Source: Ceriagrion tenellum
Lineage: Eukaryota; Arthropoda; Insecta; Odonata; Coenagrionidae
NCBI GenBank assembly: GCA_963169105.1
Contig: OY720637.1
Coordinates: 33,971,925 to 34,035,924, forward strand
Direction of reading: 5' to 3'
DNA: 64,000 nt
Under the pieces are notes generated by a model, which saw nothing but the letters and a program-made list of their open reading frames with translations, was not told where the DNA came from and did not search any database. A program made the translations under genes and the position numbers. The first letter of the stretch is position 1; every line of letters begins with the position of its first letter. This document shows positions 24,225 to 33,035 of the stretch, piece after piece.

Positions 24225-24335
24225 GCTTACTATCTAGTACCTGATGATGACTCCGTGAGTCGAAACGCGTAGTACTGGTGATAAATAATGTGAAAAAGTG
24301 CGATTGCTGCTCTCATTATGGCAAACTTCCACTAC
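24225..24335 (+). ncRNA. Hammerhead-ribozyme-like core with its repeat tail (best example)
   Basis: AGTAC (24236-24240), CTGATGA (24241-24247), T, then GACTC-CGT-GAGTC (24249-24261, a perfect 5-bp hairpin), GAAAC, GCGT, A and GTACT (24272-24276). This is the full hammerhead order. Stem I pairs AGTAC with GTACT, stem II is the hairpin, and stem III is the palindrome ACGCGT, too short to fold on itself and suited to a dimeric ribozyme. Cleavage would fall after the GTA triplet at 24271. The only departure from the consensus is the extra T between CTGATGA and stem II. The downstream tail AATAATGTGAAAAAGTGCG is shared with the decayed copy near 62.9 kb, so it belongs to a dispersed repeat. Penelope-like elements and retrozymes are known hosts of such ribozymes. 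Confidence 0.65.
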
Positions 24336-25281
24336 ATTACCCCTGAATCAGTGAAAAAAACGTCTTCTATTGAGTATCGCTAGTCCAAATGCAACAAAAT
24401 GACGATACACTTCCTGGAAGACTCAATTTTTGGCACATTCTACACCAAAAAGAGAATACGATGGGACACAGCAAAACAGGAACACGGAAAAATACCAAAC
24501 TTCGGCTCGCACTACCGGGAAATCGCGAAGTCAACGAGTCTACGATCAACCACGTAGAGTCTTGAGTTGTACAAGCCATCGTACGTTGGTGAAAAAAAAC
24601 ACTCGAGGAATGCACCCTGGCCGACTGAGGGGGGGTGAAACCTAGTTGCGTCCGTTTCCTGCAGTCTCGTCTTCATTTCCCCAGTCGAAAGGGGTAGGCG
24701 GACGGAGAGTAAAGGAGGAGGGATCGTAAAACGTTGGAGGTCTTTTTATAAATAAACAGATGCATAAAATGGGGCTGGGTAGACAAGGGATTCGAGGAAC
24801 GTAAAAAAGCATCAATGGCCGAAGGAATACATTGCGTGTGTGTGTGTTAGGGTGGGGTGGAGAGTGAAGGGGAGGGGAAGAAGAAAACCGGAACATGGCC
24901 GGAGGAGGAAGGTTAGAAGGCTGCACATCCTTCCTTTTCCCTCGCCGAATGGAAACTGCGAGGGGATTTTTTTAAATATTTTTTTGCTCTTATGACTCCT
25001 CCCTATACACGCAGCGAAAGGTAAACGCCGACCATCGCCTCCGACACACGACACTTGGAAGACGGTGGATCCGATCCCTGTAAGATTCTCCTCACCGGAT
25101 ACCTGGACATTTCCGAGAACTGGTTTTTCTATTCTATTCCTTACACAGCCAGCGTCTCGAGTGAAGTGCAGGATTATAAAGACCCACTTCATCGAAGACA
25201 GATTATGGCTACGGATTCAACAAACACAACTCTTTGTATTTCCGCCTGATTTATTTTTCAGAAGGCATTAGTTTTCGGCTG
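24336..25281. other. Unassigned DNA
   Basis: It contains a short GT run near 24835-24848 and a purine-rich segment with opposing open frames (24642-25192 region) that show no domain. Confidence 0.45.
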
Positions 25282-25846
25282 TTAAGGTAGTTTGAGCGAA
25301 ATATCATTTTACCTAGATATCAATGAATTTGGTATCATTTTTAAGAAAAATACATCACCCTTCCATTGACATAAAACATTTAATCCATTGCCTCATTACT
25401 TTCCGAGATATTTTCCAAAAAAATACCAGCCCTTTTATATGGGTAATGGTACGTGTATGCACTCCAGAGAGACCTTATATTAAAAATGTGGCATTTCCTA
25501 CACTTAGATCTCGTCAAAAAAGCAACAGTGTGTAGTTTGTGTGTTTTCTCAACTATTTTTTAAAATAAATCATATTGTCACGGCAATAAATTATTTAAAA
25601 TCACAATAAACCTTCAGTTTTGATGGAGTTTCAAACGTACCGCGTGAAAAATAATGAGTCAAGTTATAGACTTATTTAGATATTTTCATTTGATTTCTTA
25701 CAATTTCTGTCATGTAAAACTACTTGATTGCAGCATTAATTATGCAGTATTTAATTCGTGTGTCTCACAGTTGGTGAAATTAAAACGTTTGTATCGAATA
25801 TGTTCTCTAATATGATTAGGGAACTAACTCGCTCGCACTACCTTAA
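25282..25846 (+). mobile_element. MITE-A copy 3 (565 bp, best preserved)
   Basis: TTAA borders (25282-25285, 25843-25846) enclose terminal inverted repeats GGTAGTTTGAGCGAAAT and, read in reverse, GGTAGTGCGAGCGAGTTAG. It is full length and closely similar to copy 1, with which it shares a 70-codon frame (25323-25535). That frame starts MNLVSFLRKIHHPS in both copies but is interrupted in copies 2 and 6. The central part is AT-rich. It has no transposase and is presumably mobilised in trans. Confidence 0.88.
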
Positions 25847-25895
25847 GCCACTAGGAAAAACATCACGTCAAGGACGACGACGTCAATGCCAAAAC

Positions 25896-26052
25896 CGGTA
25901 AAGATTACTCGGGTTTTCCACGGGGTCAACGTCTCCATCTTGGCCGACGTTTCGATGGACGATAGACATGCCATATCAGGATGACTCGTTCATCAAAACG
26001 TCGACCAAGATGGGGAGTTTGACCCGGTGGAAATCCCGAGTAACCTTTAACA
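25896..26052. repeat. Long inverted repeat containing hammerhead-like boxes on both strands
   Basis: The left arm (about 25898-25962) opens ATTACTCGGGTTTTCCAC and contains CATCTTGGCCGACGTTTCGA. The right arm (about 25988-26050) is its imperfect complement, ending AAATCCCGAGTAACCTTTA. The centre (about 25963-25987) reads CATGCCATATCAGGATGACT. On the minus strand the core CTGATATGG, a CCATC return strand and GAAACGTC resemble a decayed hammerhead. On the plus strand CAGGATGACTCGTTCATCAA followed by AACGTC is the mirror version. The arms can form a hairpin of more than 50 bp. It is probably a fold-back derivative of a ribozyme-bearing repeat. Confidence 0.6.
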
Positions 26053-26435
26053 ACATTATACTCCGGGAAAGCCTTCGATCTTCCTCCAAAACCGGTAATC
26101 TTGTGAATTCATAAACCAGGAGGAAGCACGAAGTTGTGTTCATTTAACCATGGAAATGTTCCACAAAATTTGATCTCCATCGCAAGATAGTCATGGAACA
26201 CTTGAGACTAAAATTTCTGATCAGTATTTTTCCCATCAATATAATTCAATCGTTCACCAAAGGTGATATTTCAAAGAATTTCGCTGGGTTCATACATACC
26301 TCCAACCTAATCCCAAACCGGCAGATTCTTTGGTCCATTTTTATCCTATTCCGTCGAATATCACAATATAAGTCCAACTAAACATTTATGCCACCCACCC
26401 CCTTCCAGTTCACGAGTTCATCAAGAACATAATTG
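26053..26435. other. AT-rich unassigned DNA
   Basis: No gene or element recognised. Confidence 0.45.
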
Positions 26436-26605
26436 CAGGAAAAGTGTTGGGGAAGAAAAGGAAAGGATGACCTAGAATATCCTTACTTCACAGTGTGATG
26501 TGAATCCTGAACTGCAACTCCTACGGGGAAATGAAAAACATTCTGAGAAAGAGACAATTGGCTACAAAGACAGCGACAAGGCCTGGCCTTCCTTTTGAGT
26601 GATGA
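26436..26605 (+). mobile_element. Short LINE C-terminal fragment
   Basis: The plus strand reads GKVLGKKRKG, a break, PRIS, and later RGNEKHSEKETIGYKDSDKA. The pattern of a basic glycine block, PRIS/L, then a Glu/Lys-rich tail resembles the end of insect LINE proteins. It is heavily decayed and has no clear boundaries. Confidence 0.4.
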
Positions 26606-27365
26606 AGACCCCCTTACAAACCGTCCAAAATCACCACCCTTTCGCCTTAAATTCAACACATCATCACCCTAACAACAGCCCCTCATTCACTCAAGTGACG
26701 GAGTCACAGAAAATACGCGACTGAGTAAAATATTTGGATACCATATTAATTAACCTCTTCCATATAATAATGATCCATGTGAAAAGTTACATGGTTGATA
26801 GATGTTTCCCATCGAGCGGCACAAAAATATGACATTTTCTACGCAAAAGCAATCCCAAATATATAACAAAGAAGGAGTAAACTACAATTTGTGAAGTACT
26901 TAATGAAACCTGAGACTCATTCCCAAAGAAGGTGGACTAGTTAGGTCAGAGTAAACATCGGGGGATAAAGAAGTGGCAATAAGGGGCATTAAGATAAACG
27001 GAAGAGAAATTTGGCAAGCATTACAAGAAAAGAAGAGTTAAGAATACTTAGAAGAGATTATAGCAGACTAATATGCAGCGTGGAGTTACATTCACTTGAC
27101 TCTTACATGAACACTGACAACAGATTAAAGTAGACGTTAGATGGTTCAGATGCAGGCATAAATAAGGTGATTAAGGAAAAGAAACAATGAAACATGGACG
27201 CACGAATAACCTCTGCATGTCAAAGGTAACTGCTAAAAGTGGTTTGGAAGAGAGGCAGTGGTCGAGCATGCAACTTGAAGCGGGAAGAAATGGCAGGTCT
27301 TGGGGACGGAAAAATGTGAGGCAGTCGCGGATAAGGGTGAAAAAGAATATAAGAATAAAACAACT
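26606..27365. other. AT-rich unassigned DNA
   Basis: No gene or element recognised. Confidence 0.45.
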
Positions 27366-27371
27366 TTTTAC

Positions 27372-27455
27372 ACTCCACTTGTGAGAATTTATTGTCACGA
27401 CCCGAGTTTCGACACTAAGCGTCATCATCAGGCCACATATTCTCACAAGTGGAGT
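27372..27455 (-). ncRNA. Hammerhead-ribozyme-like hairpin with long stem I (minus strand)
   Basis: The outer arms ACTCCACTTGTGAGAAT (27372-27388) and its exact complement (27439-27455) give a perfect 17-bp stem. Between them, on the minus strand, come CTGATGA (27431-27425), an extra T, GACGC-TTA-GTGTC (stem II, 5 bp with one G-U), GAAAC (27410-27406), TCGG, the NUH triplet GTC, and GTGAC. The base of stem I (GTGGC with GTGAC) pairs at four of five positions. The structure therefore reads as a type I hammerhead with an extended distal stem. Stem III would be ACT/GGT with a two-base loop. Confidence 0.6.
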
Positions 27456-27985
27456 TGACAAAGTTATTCTATTCCTCTGATACGGATAACCTCAACAAAG
27501 TCAAGCCTACAACCCTTTCCTTAGTAGAGTAGAATGGACATATTTGCTGGCATGATGCATCGTAAAACGAGTCCTTAGTGGAGTGACAGTCTCATGTATA
27601 TAAACGGTGGCTAACATGTACTTATTAGTAATATGTACAGGAAAAAAAATGTTATCGATTTGTTTTATAAAATATTTAAAGCAGATAAAAAACTTAGTTC
27701 CAGCTCTTGACATATGCGTGGAAATAATTCTATTACATACGTACGGATTTCTCAACAAATGGGAGACAATACGTTTCATATAGTTATAGCGGTTACTAAC
27801 AAATGTCAAGGTACCATATCGAGTAGAAAGCCTGTTTTTACATAAGATTTTCGCTTATAGGTATTTCTACTTCCCGACCGAAACACGAGTAATAATATAA
27901 CTTCAATTGAGAGAAAAATTTGAAAATAAAATTCTAGCAACATTAAAATTACTACATATGAGGTTATTCACACCGAATAAAAATA
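27456..27985. other. AT-rich unassigned DNA
   Basis: No gene or element recognised. Confidence 0.45.
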
Positions 27986-27989
27986 TCCT

Positions 27990-28575
27990 TCATTTATCTC
28001 AGAAGTGCCATCACAGGGGACGGAAATATATAACGGACATCAAGCAAAGAATAGCCCAAGCTAAGAAGGCGTTTGTGTTAAAAAGACATCTGCTGGGCTC
28101 AAAGAATATAAGGCCACAAACTAGGAAACAGTAAGTGAAAACAACCGTGTGGAGCGTAGCACTCAATAGATCAGAAGCATGGACCATTGGAAAAGCTGAC
28201 CAGAAACAAAGCTAACTAAAAGCCTTTGAAACCTGGGGCTGGAGGAGAATTCTGAAGATGAATGGACGGACAAAATAAGAAATAATGAAATGTACACAAG
28301 ACTAGAAGAGGAAAGGACCATATGGAACACCATATAGATAAAAAGAACCAGATGGACTGGACGCACCCTGAAACACATTGGGTTAGTGAAGAAAATACTA
28401 GAGCGAAAAATCCTCATAGGAAGACCCAGGAATAAGTTCATGGATCAAATAAAGAGGAAAGTACATAGGAAGGGATACCAGTAGGCAAGGGACCTAGCAT
28501 TAGATATGGAAGGGAGGGAGGGTCAACAAATCTTAGAATTGAACTACAAATGATGAAAGTGATGAAGCAGATGTA
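27990..28575 (+). mobile_element. LINE family A, copy 1 (C-terminal part, dead)
   Basis: The translation starts near GRKYITDIKQRIAQAKKAFV, corresponding to the region after the RT palm. With shifts it continues through a segment equivalent to GSEAWTIGKADQ, the W-R-R block, K-I-R-N-N-E, R-T-R-W-T-G-R-T-L-K-H, and G-R-P-R-N-K-F-M-D-Q-I-K-R-K-V. It ends in the shared tail (TTAGAATTGAACTACAAATG). Several stops and frameshifts are present. It is 5'-truncated like the other family members. Confidence 0.85.
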
Positions 28576-28639
28576 TTTAAGTGAAGTGTTATCCAAGATT
28601 TGCTTCACGGCTTACTTGAAGAGCTGTTGAAATGTAAAC

Positions 28640-29045
28640 TCCACGACTCACCATTACAATTCAAGTCGCCTAAACGCGGGTAAAACACAAGCAGATAGGA
28701 TGATGGGACGAATGAAGAATCCGAACGGAACGATGGGAAGGGATGTCGTTGGTTTCGCGTCGACAGACGATCGCGACGGCCGACGCGACATGCCGTCCAA
28801 CCTGACCCCACTCACGCCCTCTCCCGCCGGGCAGAGGGACTGTTCCCGAATCGGAGGACACAAAGAGGGGGAGATCAAATGCCGAAGCGACTCGCTCTTC
28901 CGACAGACCGGTAATCGCGACGCGGCCGCGTCGTCGTCCACGCATGAAAGGATCTCCGGAACGTGGAGGGGGAGAAAAAGGGAACCTTTCCGAACGAAAC
29001 GGGGAAATGGAAACTGAAGGATAACGAAGCGATCGTCATCCACAT
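28640..29045. promoter_or_regulatory. CpG-rich patch, possible promoter or exon
   Basis: CpG is very frequent here (for example CGCGTCGACAGACGATCGCG and CGACGCGGCCGCGTCGTCG), unlike the AT-rich flanks. Open frames run on both strands (plus 28700-29017, minus 28654-29043), as GC-rich sequence permits, and none shows a domain. A CpG-rich regulatory patch, a 5' exon or an old GC-rich element are all possible. Confidence 0.3.
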
Positions 29046-29417
29046 TCCAAAAATCGGAAGGACAAGGGGTATTTTATCACGCGTCACATCCTCAAAGACA
29101 TTTTCCCAACATAACTAGAATCAAAACTCCTATACCCGAGGTTTTCATCGATAGACAAACCTGTTTTCCAGCCGAAGAGGGTAGATAGTTTTTTCCCACC
29201 ATTAAATACATGCAAACAGAAAACATATATTTTGTAGTAATATTTTCTAAGATATAAATGGGTAAACATTATTTGAATAAAGAGAATACCATCAATGGCC
29301 CGGAGGTAAAATAACAGTCATTATAGCTGAATCTCTACAACGCGAACAGATAGAAATATATACAAAAGAAAAGAGGACGAAAATATACTGGATATTTTAA
29401 AGCGTTTTTTTCAGAGA
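29046..29417. other. AT-rich unassigned DNA
   Basis: No gene or element recognised. Confidence 0.45.
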
Positions 29418-29752
29418 ATTCTACCGGTAAAGGCAGGTTTCGTTGGAAGTCGGAGAATCTCCTGCCGGTTTCCTACATTTTCATGGGCCTTACTACCTCT
29501 GGTATTTCCTTTTTCGCCTCGGCATACGATCTAACCTTCTTCATCCTGTACATGAAACCTATTCTCTTTCTTCCCCTTCCCCGCTTGCCCAACATCCTTA
29601 CCTCTATCACACTCCTTTTGAGCAACCCATCGCCTCTTATTACATCCTCCAGCCACCTACACTGCCAACGCCGGATTTCAGTCAGAAGTTTACTTTCCTT
29701 GCCCATCATACGAAGCACTTCCTGGCTCGTCTTCCTCAGAAATATCTATAGA
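29418..29752 (-). mobile_element. LINE family B, copy 1 (antisense, C-terminal part)
   Basis: The minus strand carries an 81-codon open piece reading WQCRWLEDVIRGDGLLKRSV, then MLGKRGRGRKRIGFM, RMKKVRSYAEAKKEIPE. This is the C-terminal tail of a LINE protein, recurring at 31262-32060, 40528-40745 and 46840-47285. The 3' end in element orientation lies at the left with the ACCGGTAGAATT-type terminus, shared with copy 4 at about 47272. It is 5'-truncated and has no visible target-site duplication. Confidence 0.8.
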
Positions 29753-29960
29753 AATCATCTACAGAAATATTTTAGGATTTATTTTTCATACACCGCAATC
29801 TCTAAGGTATGTACATGGTTGATTATATGTACTTATTAGAGAGCAGAAGATATACCTATGAAATTTTAGTGTTAAAAAATCAGGTTATTACTTTAGAAAA
29901 AATTTTATATTGTAGTAACATAAGCACTGATGGTTGATGTATTTTGTTTGATGAACTTTT
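29753..29960. other. AT-rich unassigned DNA
   Basis: No gene or element recognised. Confidence 0.45.
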
Positions 29961-29965
29961 GTGAT

Positions 29966-30016
29966 TCTAACCCTGAAGATGGACGCATAAAATTCTGAAA
30001 CGCTGGCAGGGAATAG
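29966..30016 (+). ncRNA. Decayed hammerhead-like core
   Basis: The order is ACC, CTGAAGA (29973-29979), T, GGACGCATAAAATTCT, GAAACGC, TGG, CAGGGAAT. The CUGANGA and GAAA boxes are intact, but stem II retains only three pairs (GGA with TCT, one of them wobble), and the NUH triplet is damaged. The segment after GAAAC (GCTGGCAGGGAATA) resembles that of the minus-strand copy at 16456-16495, so both come from one repeat type. Confidence 0.35.
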
Positions 30017-30390
30017 CAATTTTTTTTACCTACCTCGGTAATTTATCATCATTGAACATCGAAGGTCAAGATACACAACAATGAACGTTGTCTCCAACTA
30101 AATTCTAAACAATTAAAAACCCTTGTTAAATAAATACGACTACCTTCGAATACTATGATCATGTCAATACCCTCAAGTTTCCAACGCCACATATCAATGT
30201 GGTCGCATTCGGGTCTTCCCACGTTCCATACTGTTCTCAGAGAGAAAGAGATGTTTTAAAAACACAGAGCCGCAAAATCGGAAAAGGACAGAGGTGAACG
30301 AACGCTGTTCCCTCGCAGAATCGCGGAAGGGAAAAAAACAAATGAAAGAAACGCAAAAAGGAGATAGGCTCGCCGCTTGAGGTCAGGCCC
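30017..30390. other. Unassigned DNA
   Basis: No gene or element recognised. Confidence 0.45.
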
Positions 30391-30399
30391 TAAATATTT

Positions 30400-30860
30400 A
30401 ACTCAATTCCGCCATGGCTCAATTGGCCAACGCCGGGGATCGATCAAAAACCCTTCCCAGAGTCGAACGGAGGACATTAAACATGTAATACTTCATCAGG
30501 CGAGGGCGTGCTCCGAATTTTGATCCACGATCGGACGGCAAGCCGCGACAGGAGGCTGACGAGGGAGGGAAGGGGCTGCGGCTTACAACAACCGGTAAGG
30601 GAAACACCATCAATTTTTAGTCGAGGGGCGGACGGGTCAAAGTTGATGAAAATTGAAATAAAGGTTTCAATTTTCATCCGGCGCCCCGCAGACCGGGAGG
30701 CCGGAGGCTAGCCGCTGGCGCCAACATACACGGACACGGCGGAAAGTGAATGGGAAGCGGCGATTGCTTCCAGCGAGATTCAGCGCCAGCTGGCCGTGCA
30801 TATTGAAAGTTCTCCGTCAAAAACTGAATTTAGACCGGGAAGAAATCGCACAAAAGGGCT
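30400..30860. promoter_or_regulatory. CpG-rich patch with a perfect 14-bp hairpin
   Basis: This is a GC- and CpG-rich patch in AT-rich surroundings. At 30645-30678 GATGAAAATTGAAA and its exact complement are separated by TAAAGG, forming an AT-rich 14-bp stem directly before the block CGGCGCCCCGCAGACCGGGA. The open frames here (30419-30711, both strands) have no domain. The role is unknown. Confidence 0.3.
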
Positions 30861-31250
30861 CCTCTATTGAACTCTGAACAGCGAACGGTTAAACGAACTT
30901 TCAAACCGTGGAACACCCACACATGTTCCATAAAACTATTTTTTAAACTCTCCCCACTCCTATAAAATACGAAATGGGAAAAAATTTCGCCAAAAAATAA
31001 TTTAATACATCAGAAAGTGAGAAAGGGTGATTAAATTGACATTAAAAACATCCAAAACGAGTTCAATGAGCACCTGTAAAATATATTCACAGGAGTTCCA
31101 TAACCACTGTTTTTTCTATCACTATTTGAGTTAGTCAAACGGTTAAGGTGGGCTAAGATGAATAAAAAACAGCCTCTCCAATACTTAGCCAACGTAGGCA
31201 AACTCCTCCGGATTTTATGCACTTTCAAGAACCTATCTATTTCTAGCATT
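30861..31250. other. AT-rich unassigned DNA
   Basis: No gene or element recognised. Confidence 0.45.
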
Positions 31251-31261
31251 TTTCTTTAGCA

Positions 31262-31310
31262 TTTAGCATTTTCACCTCGGCATACGATCCACCCTTCTTC
31301 ATCGCATCAA
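31262..31310 (-). mobile_element. LINE family B, copy 2, part lying left of the Helitron
   Basis: TTCACCTCGGCATACGATCC and the following bases match family B copy 1 at about 29514-29548. The match stops exactly at the A/T junction where the Helitron begins and resumes at its other side (31837). Confidence 0.7.
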
Positions 31311-31836
31311 TCATATATATTATTTCTCAAAGGTGTTTTTTTGTCGCAACGCCATAACTCCTATAATTCTTCATCAAAATTAATGATTCAAACATCGTTT
31401 TAAAGCAAATGTTCCCCGCTATTGACGAAAAATAGACAAATGGTATAAAATTATAGTTGCCGTTAAGAAATGCTACAGTGCCATCTGTTGACAAAATAAT
31501 CAACTAATATGTTGGTTATGGTAACGTGCTTAAAAGACAGAGTCATCTACATGTCGCCACAACAATTATCAAGTGCTTAATAGTTGTTGTGGCGGCACGT
31601 AGATGACTCTGTTAAAAGACTGTAGGAGGCACCATTTATTAACACATCATTTAATTAGACTGTTTACATTCTACATGCAATCAGTGTGACCGTATACCGT
31701 TTACGTTAAATATCTTTAACACAAATATAAATAACATATTGGTCCATGGGAAGAAACAGGTAGAAGAACAGGAAGAAAGAAGGAAGAAACAGGAAGGAGC
31801 TGCATAGTGTGCGAAATATTCGCACGGGTCAGCTAG
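31311..31836 (+). mobile_element. Non-autonomous Helitron, copy 1
   Basis: It starts with TC (TCATATATATTATTTCTC) and ends with CTAG, preceded by the hairpin GTGCGAA-ATA-TTCGCAC (31809-31825). It is inserted between A (31310) and T (31837) without a target-site duplication. These are the defining marks of Helitrons: 5' TC, 3' CTRR with a subterminal hairpin about 7-10 bases before it, and an A-T target. It carries no Rep/helicase frame. It is homologous along its length to copy 2 at 39061-39626, except for an 82-bp insertion at 31530-31611. It includes an A/G-rich block (GAAGAAACAGGTAGAAGAAC) near its 3' end. Confidence 0.88.
31538..31611. mobile_element. 74-bp hAT-like MITE inside Helitron copy 1
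   Basis: The element is almost wholly an inverted repeat. CAGAGTCATCTACATGTCGC and the following 12 bases pair with the other end with three mismatches in 32, around a 10-base loop. It is flanked by the 8-bp duplication TTAAAAGA (31530-31537 and 31612-31619). CAGAG-type termini with 8-bp duplications are the signature of hAT elements. Helitron copy 2 retains the empty site TTAAAAGA at 39307-39314, which proves the insertion. Confidence 0.92.
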
Positions 31837-32065
31837 TAAAACTTATTTTCATAGTTCCCCTTCCCCGCTTGCCAAACAGCCTTCTCTCTATCACTGTCTT
31901 GAGCAACCCATAGTCCCCTGTTGCATCCTCCTGCCACCTACACTGCCCATCCCGGACTTCATTCAGAAGTTTCCTTTCCTTGTCCACCATCTCAAGCACC
32001 TCATCGTTCATTTTCCTTTCCGACCACCGCCCCTTTTCCATTCCTCACCACGTCCACATTTCAAA
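31837..32065 (-). mobile_element. LINE family B, copy 2, part lying right of the Helitron
   Basis: The minus strand translates to EVLEMVDKERKLLNEVRDGQ, then CRWQEDATGDYGLLKTVIE and RLFGKRGRGTMKI. This is the same C-terminal tail as copy 1, with a frameshift and small losses. It continues the fragment at 31262-31310. Confidence 0.8.
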
Positions 32066-32595
32066 CGCCATCCACCGATTTACCTCCTCTTTCCTGGGAG
32101 TTCACGCTAAAGGTACTAAGTAGCTTAAAATCATCCACGTACAATTTTATATATAACCATTTTTTCAATTTCTGTCTATGGCCACGACACTTAAGCCAGA
32201 GGAATAAAATTTACTGAGGATGAACTTACTCATTTCCTTCTCATTAATATGATAGATTTCCGAAAAGTTAGGCCTGCAAATATTAAGTTTGTTTTCATTG
32301 AAATTTATCACAGGTACTACTTGGTACAAGGAAGGAATGAAGCAAAAGAACAAGTTAGATAATTACTTTAATTGACATTTTTGTCTTCCCACGCCAAATA
32401 TCGCAGAGTCAAGAATAAATGAACTTCTGCACAACTGAAAAACTATCTAGTAGAAGCTTGGCACATAAGGAAATACATCTTAATATGCGAATCACCATAA
32501 TCCAATACACTGTCTCTATACTTTTTCGATCTCGTATGAACCAACCATTGGTGAGATGCTTGATGAGAAATTAAGTTTATTTTATTAAATATATC
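32066..32595. other. AT-rich unassigned DNA
   Basis: No gene or element recognised. Confidence 0.45.
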
Positions 32596-32599
32596 TATC

Positions 32600-33035
32600 G
32601 TAGAATTTGGAGCGTGGCACTCTGTGGATAGGAAGTATGGACCATTGGAAAAGCTGAACCGGAAAGACTAGACGCCTTCGAAACCTGGCGCTGGAGGAGG
32701 ATGCTGAAGATAAAATGGACGGGCAAAATAAGGAATGATGAAGTGTACAGAAGAGTAGAAGAGGAATGGACCATAAGGAACACCATACAGAAAAGAAGAA
32801 CCATATGGATTGGACACACCGTGAGAAACAATGGGTTTGTGAAGAACTTAATTGAAGTTAAAATAGAGGGAAAAGCCCCCAGAAGAAGACCCGCGAATAA
32901 GTTTATGGACCAAATAAAGATGGAAGTACATAGGAAGAGAAACCAGGAGGTAAGGGAACTAGCATTAGGTAGGGAAGGGTGAAGGACTGTAGTCAACCAA
33001 TCTCAGGACTGAACGACCAATGATGAGGATGTTAT
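32600..33035 (+). mobile_element. LINE family A, copy 2 (C-terminal part)
   Basis: It contains a 93-codon open piece: MLKIKWTGKIRNDEVYRRVE, then RTIWIGHTVRNNGFVKNLIE and KFMDQIKMEVHRKRNQEVRE. Before it, WSVALCG-type and TIGKAEP-type residues appear with shifts. It ends with TCAGGACTGAACGACCAATG followed by a GATGAGGATG tail. It is among the better preserved family A copies but still 5'-truncated. Confidence 0.87.
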
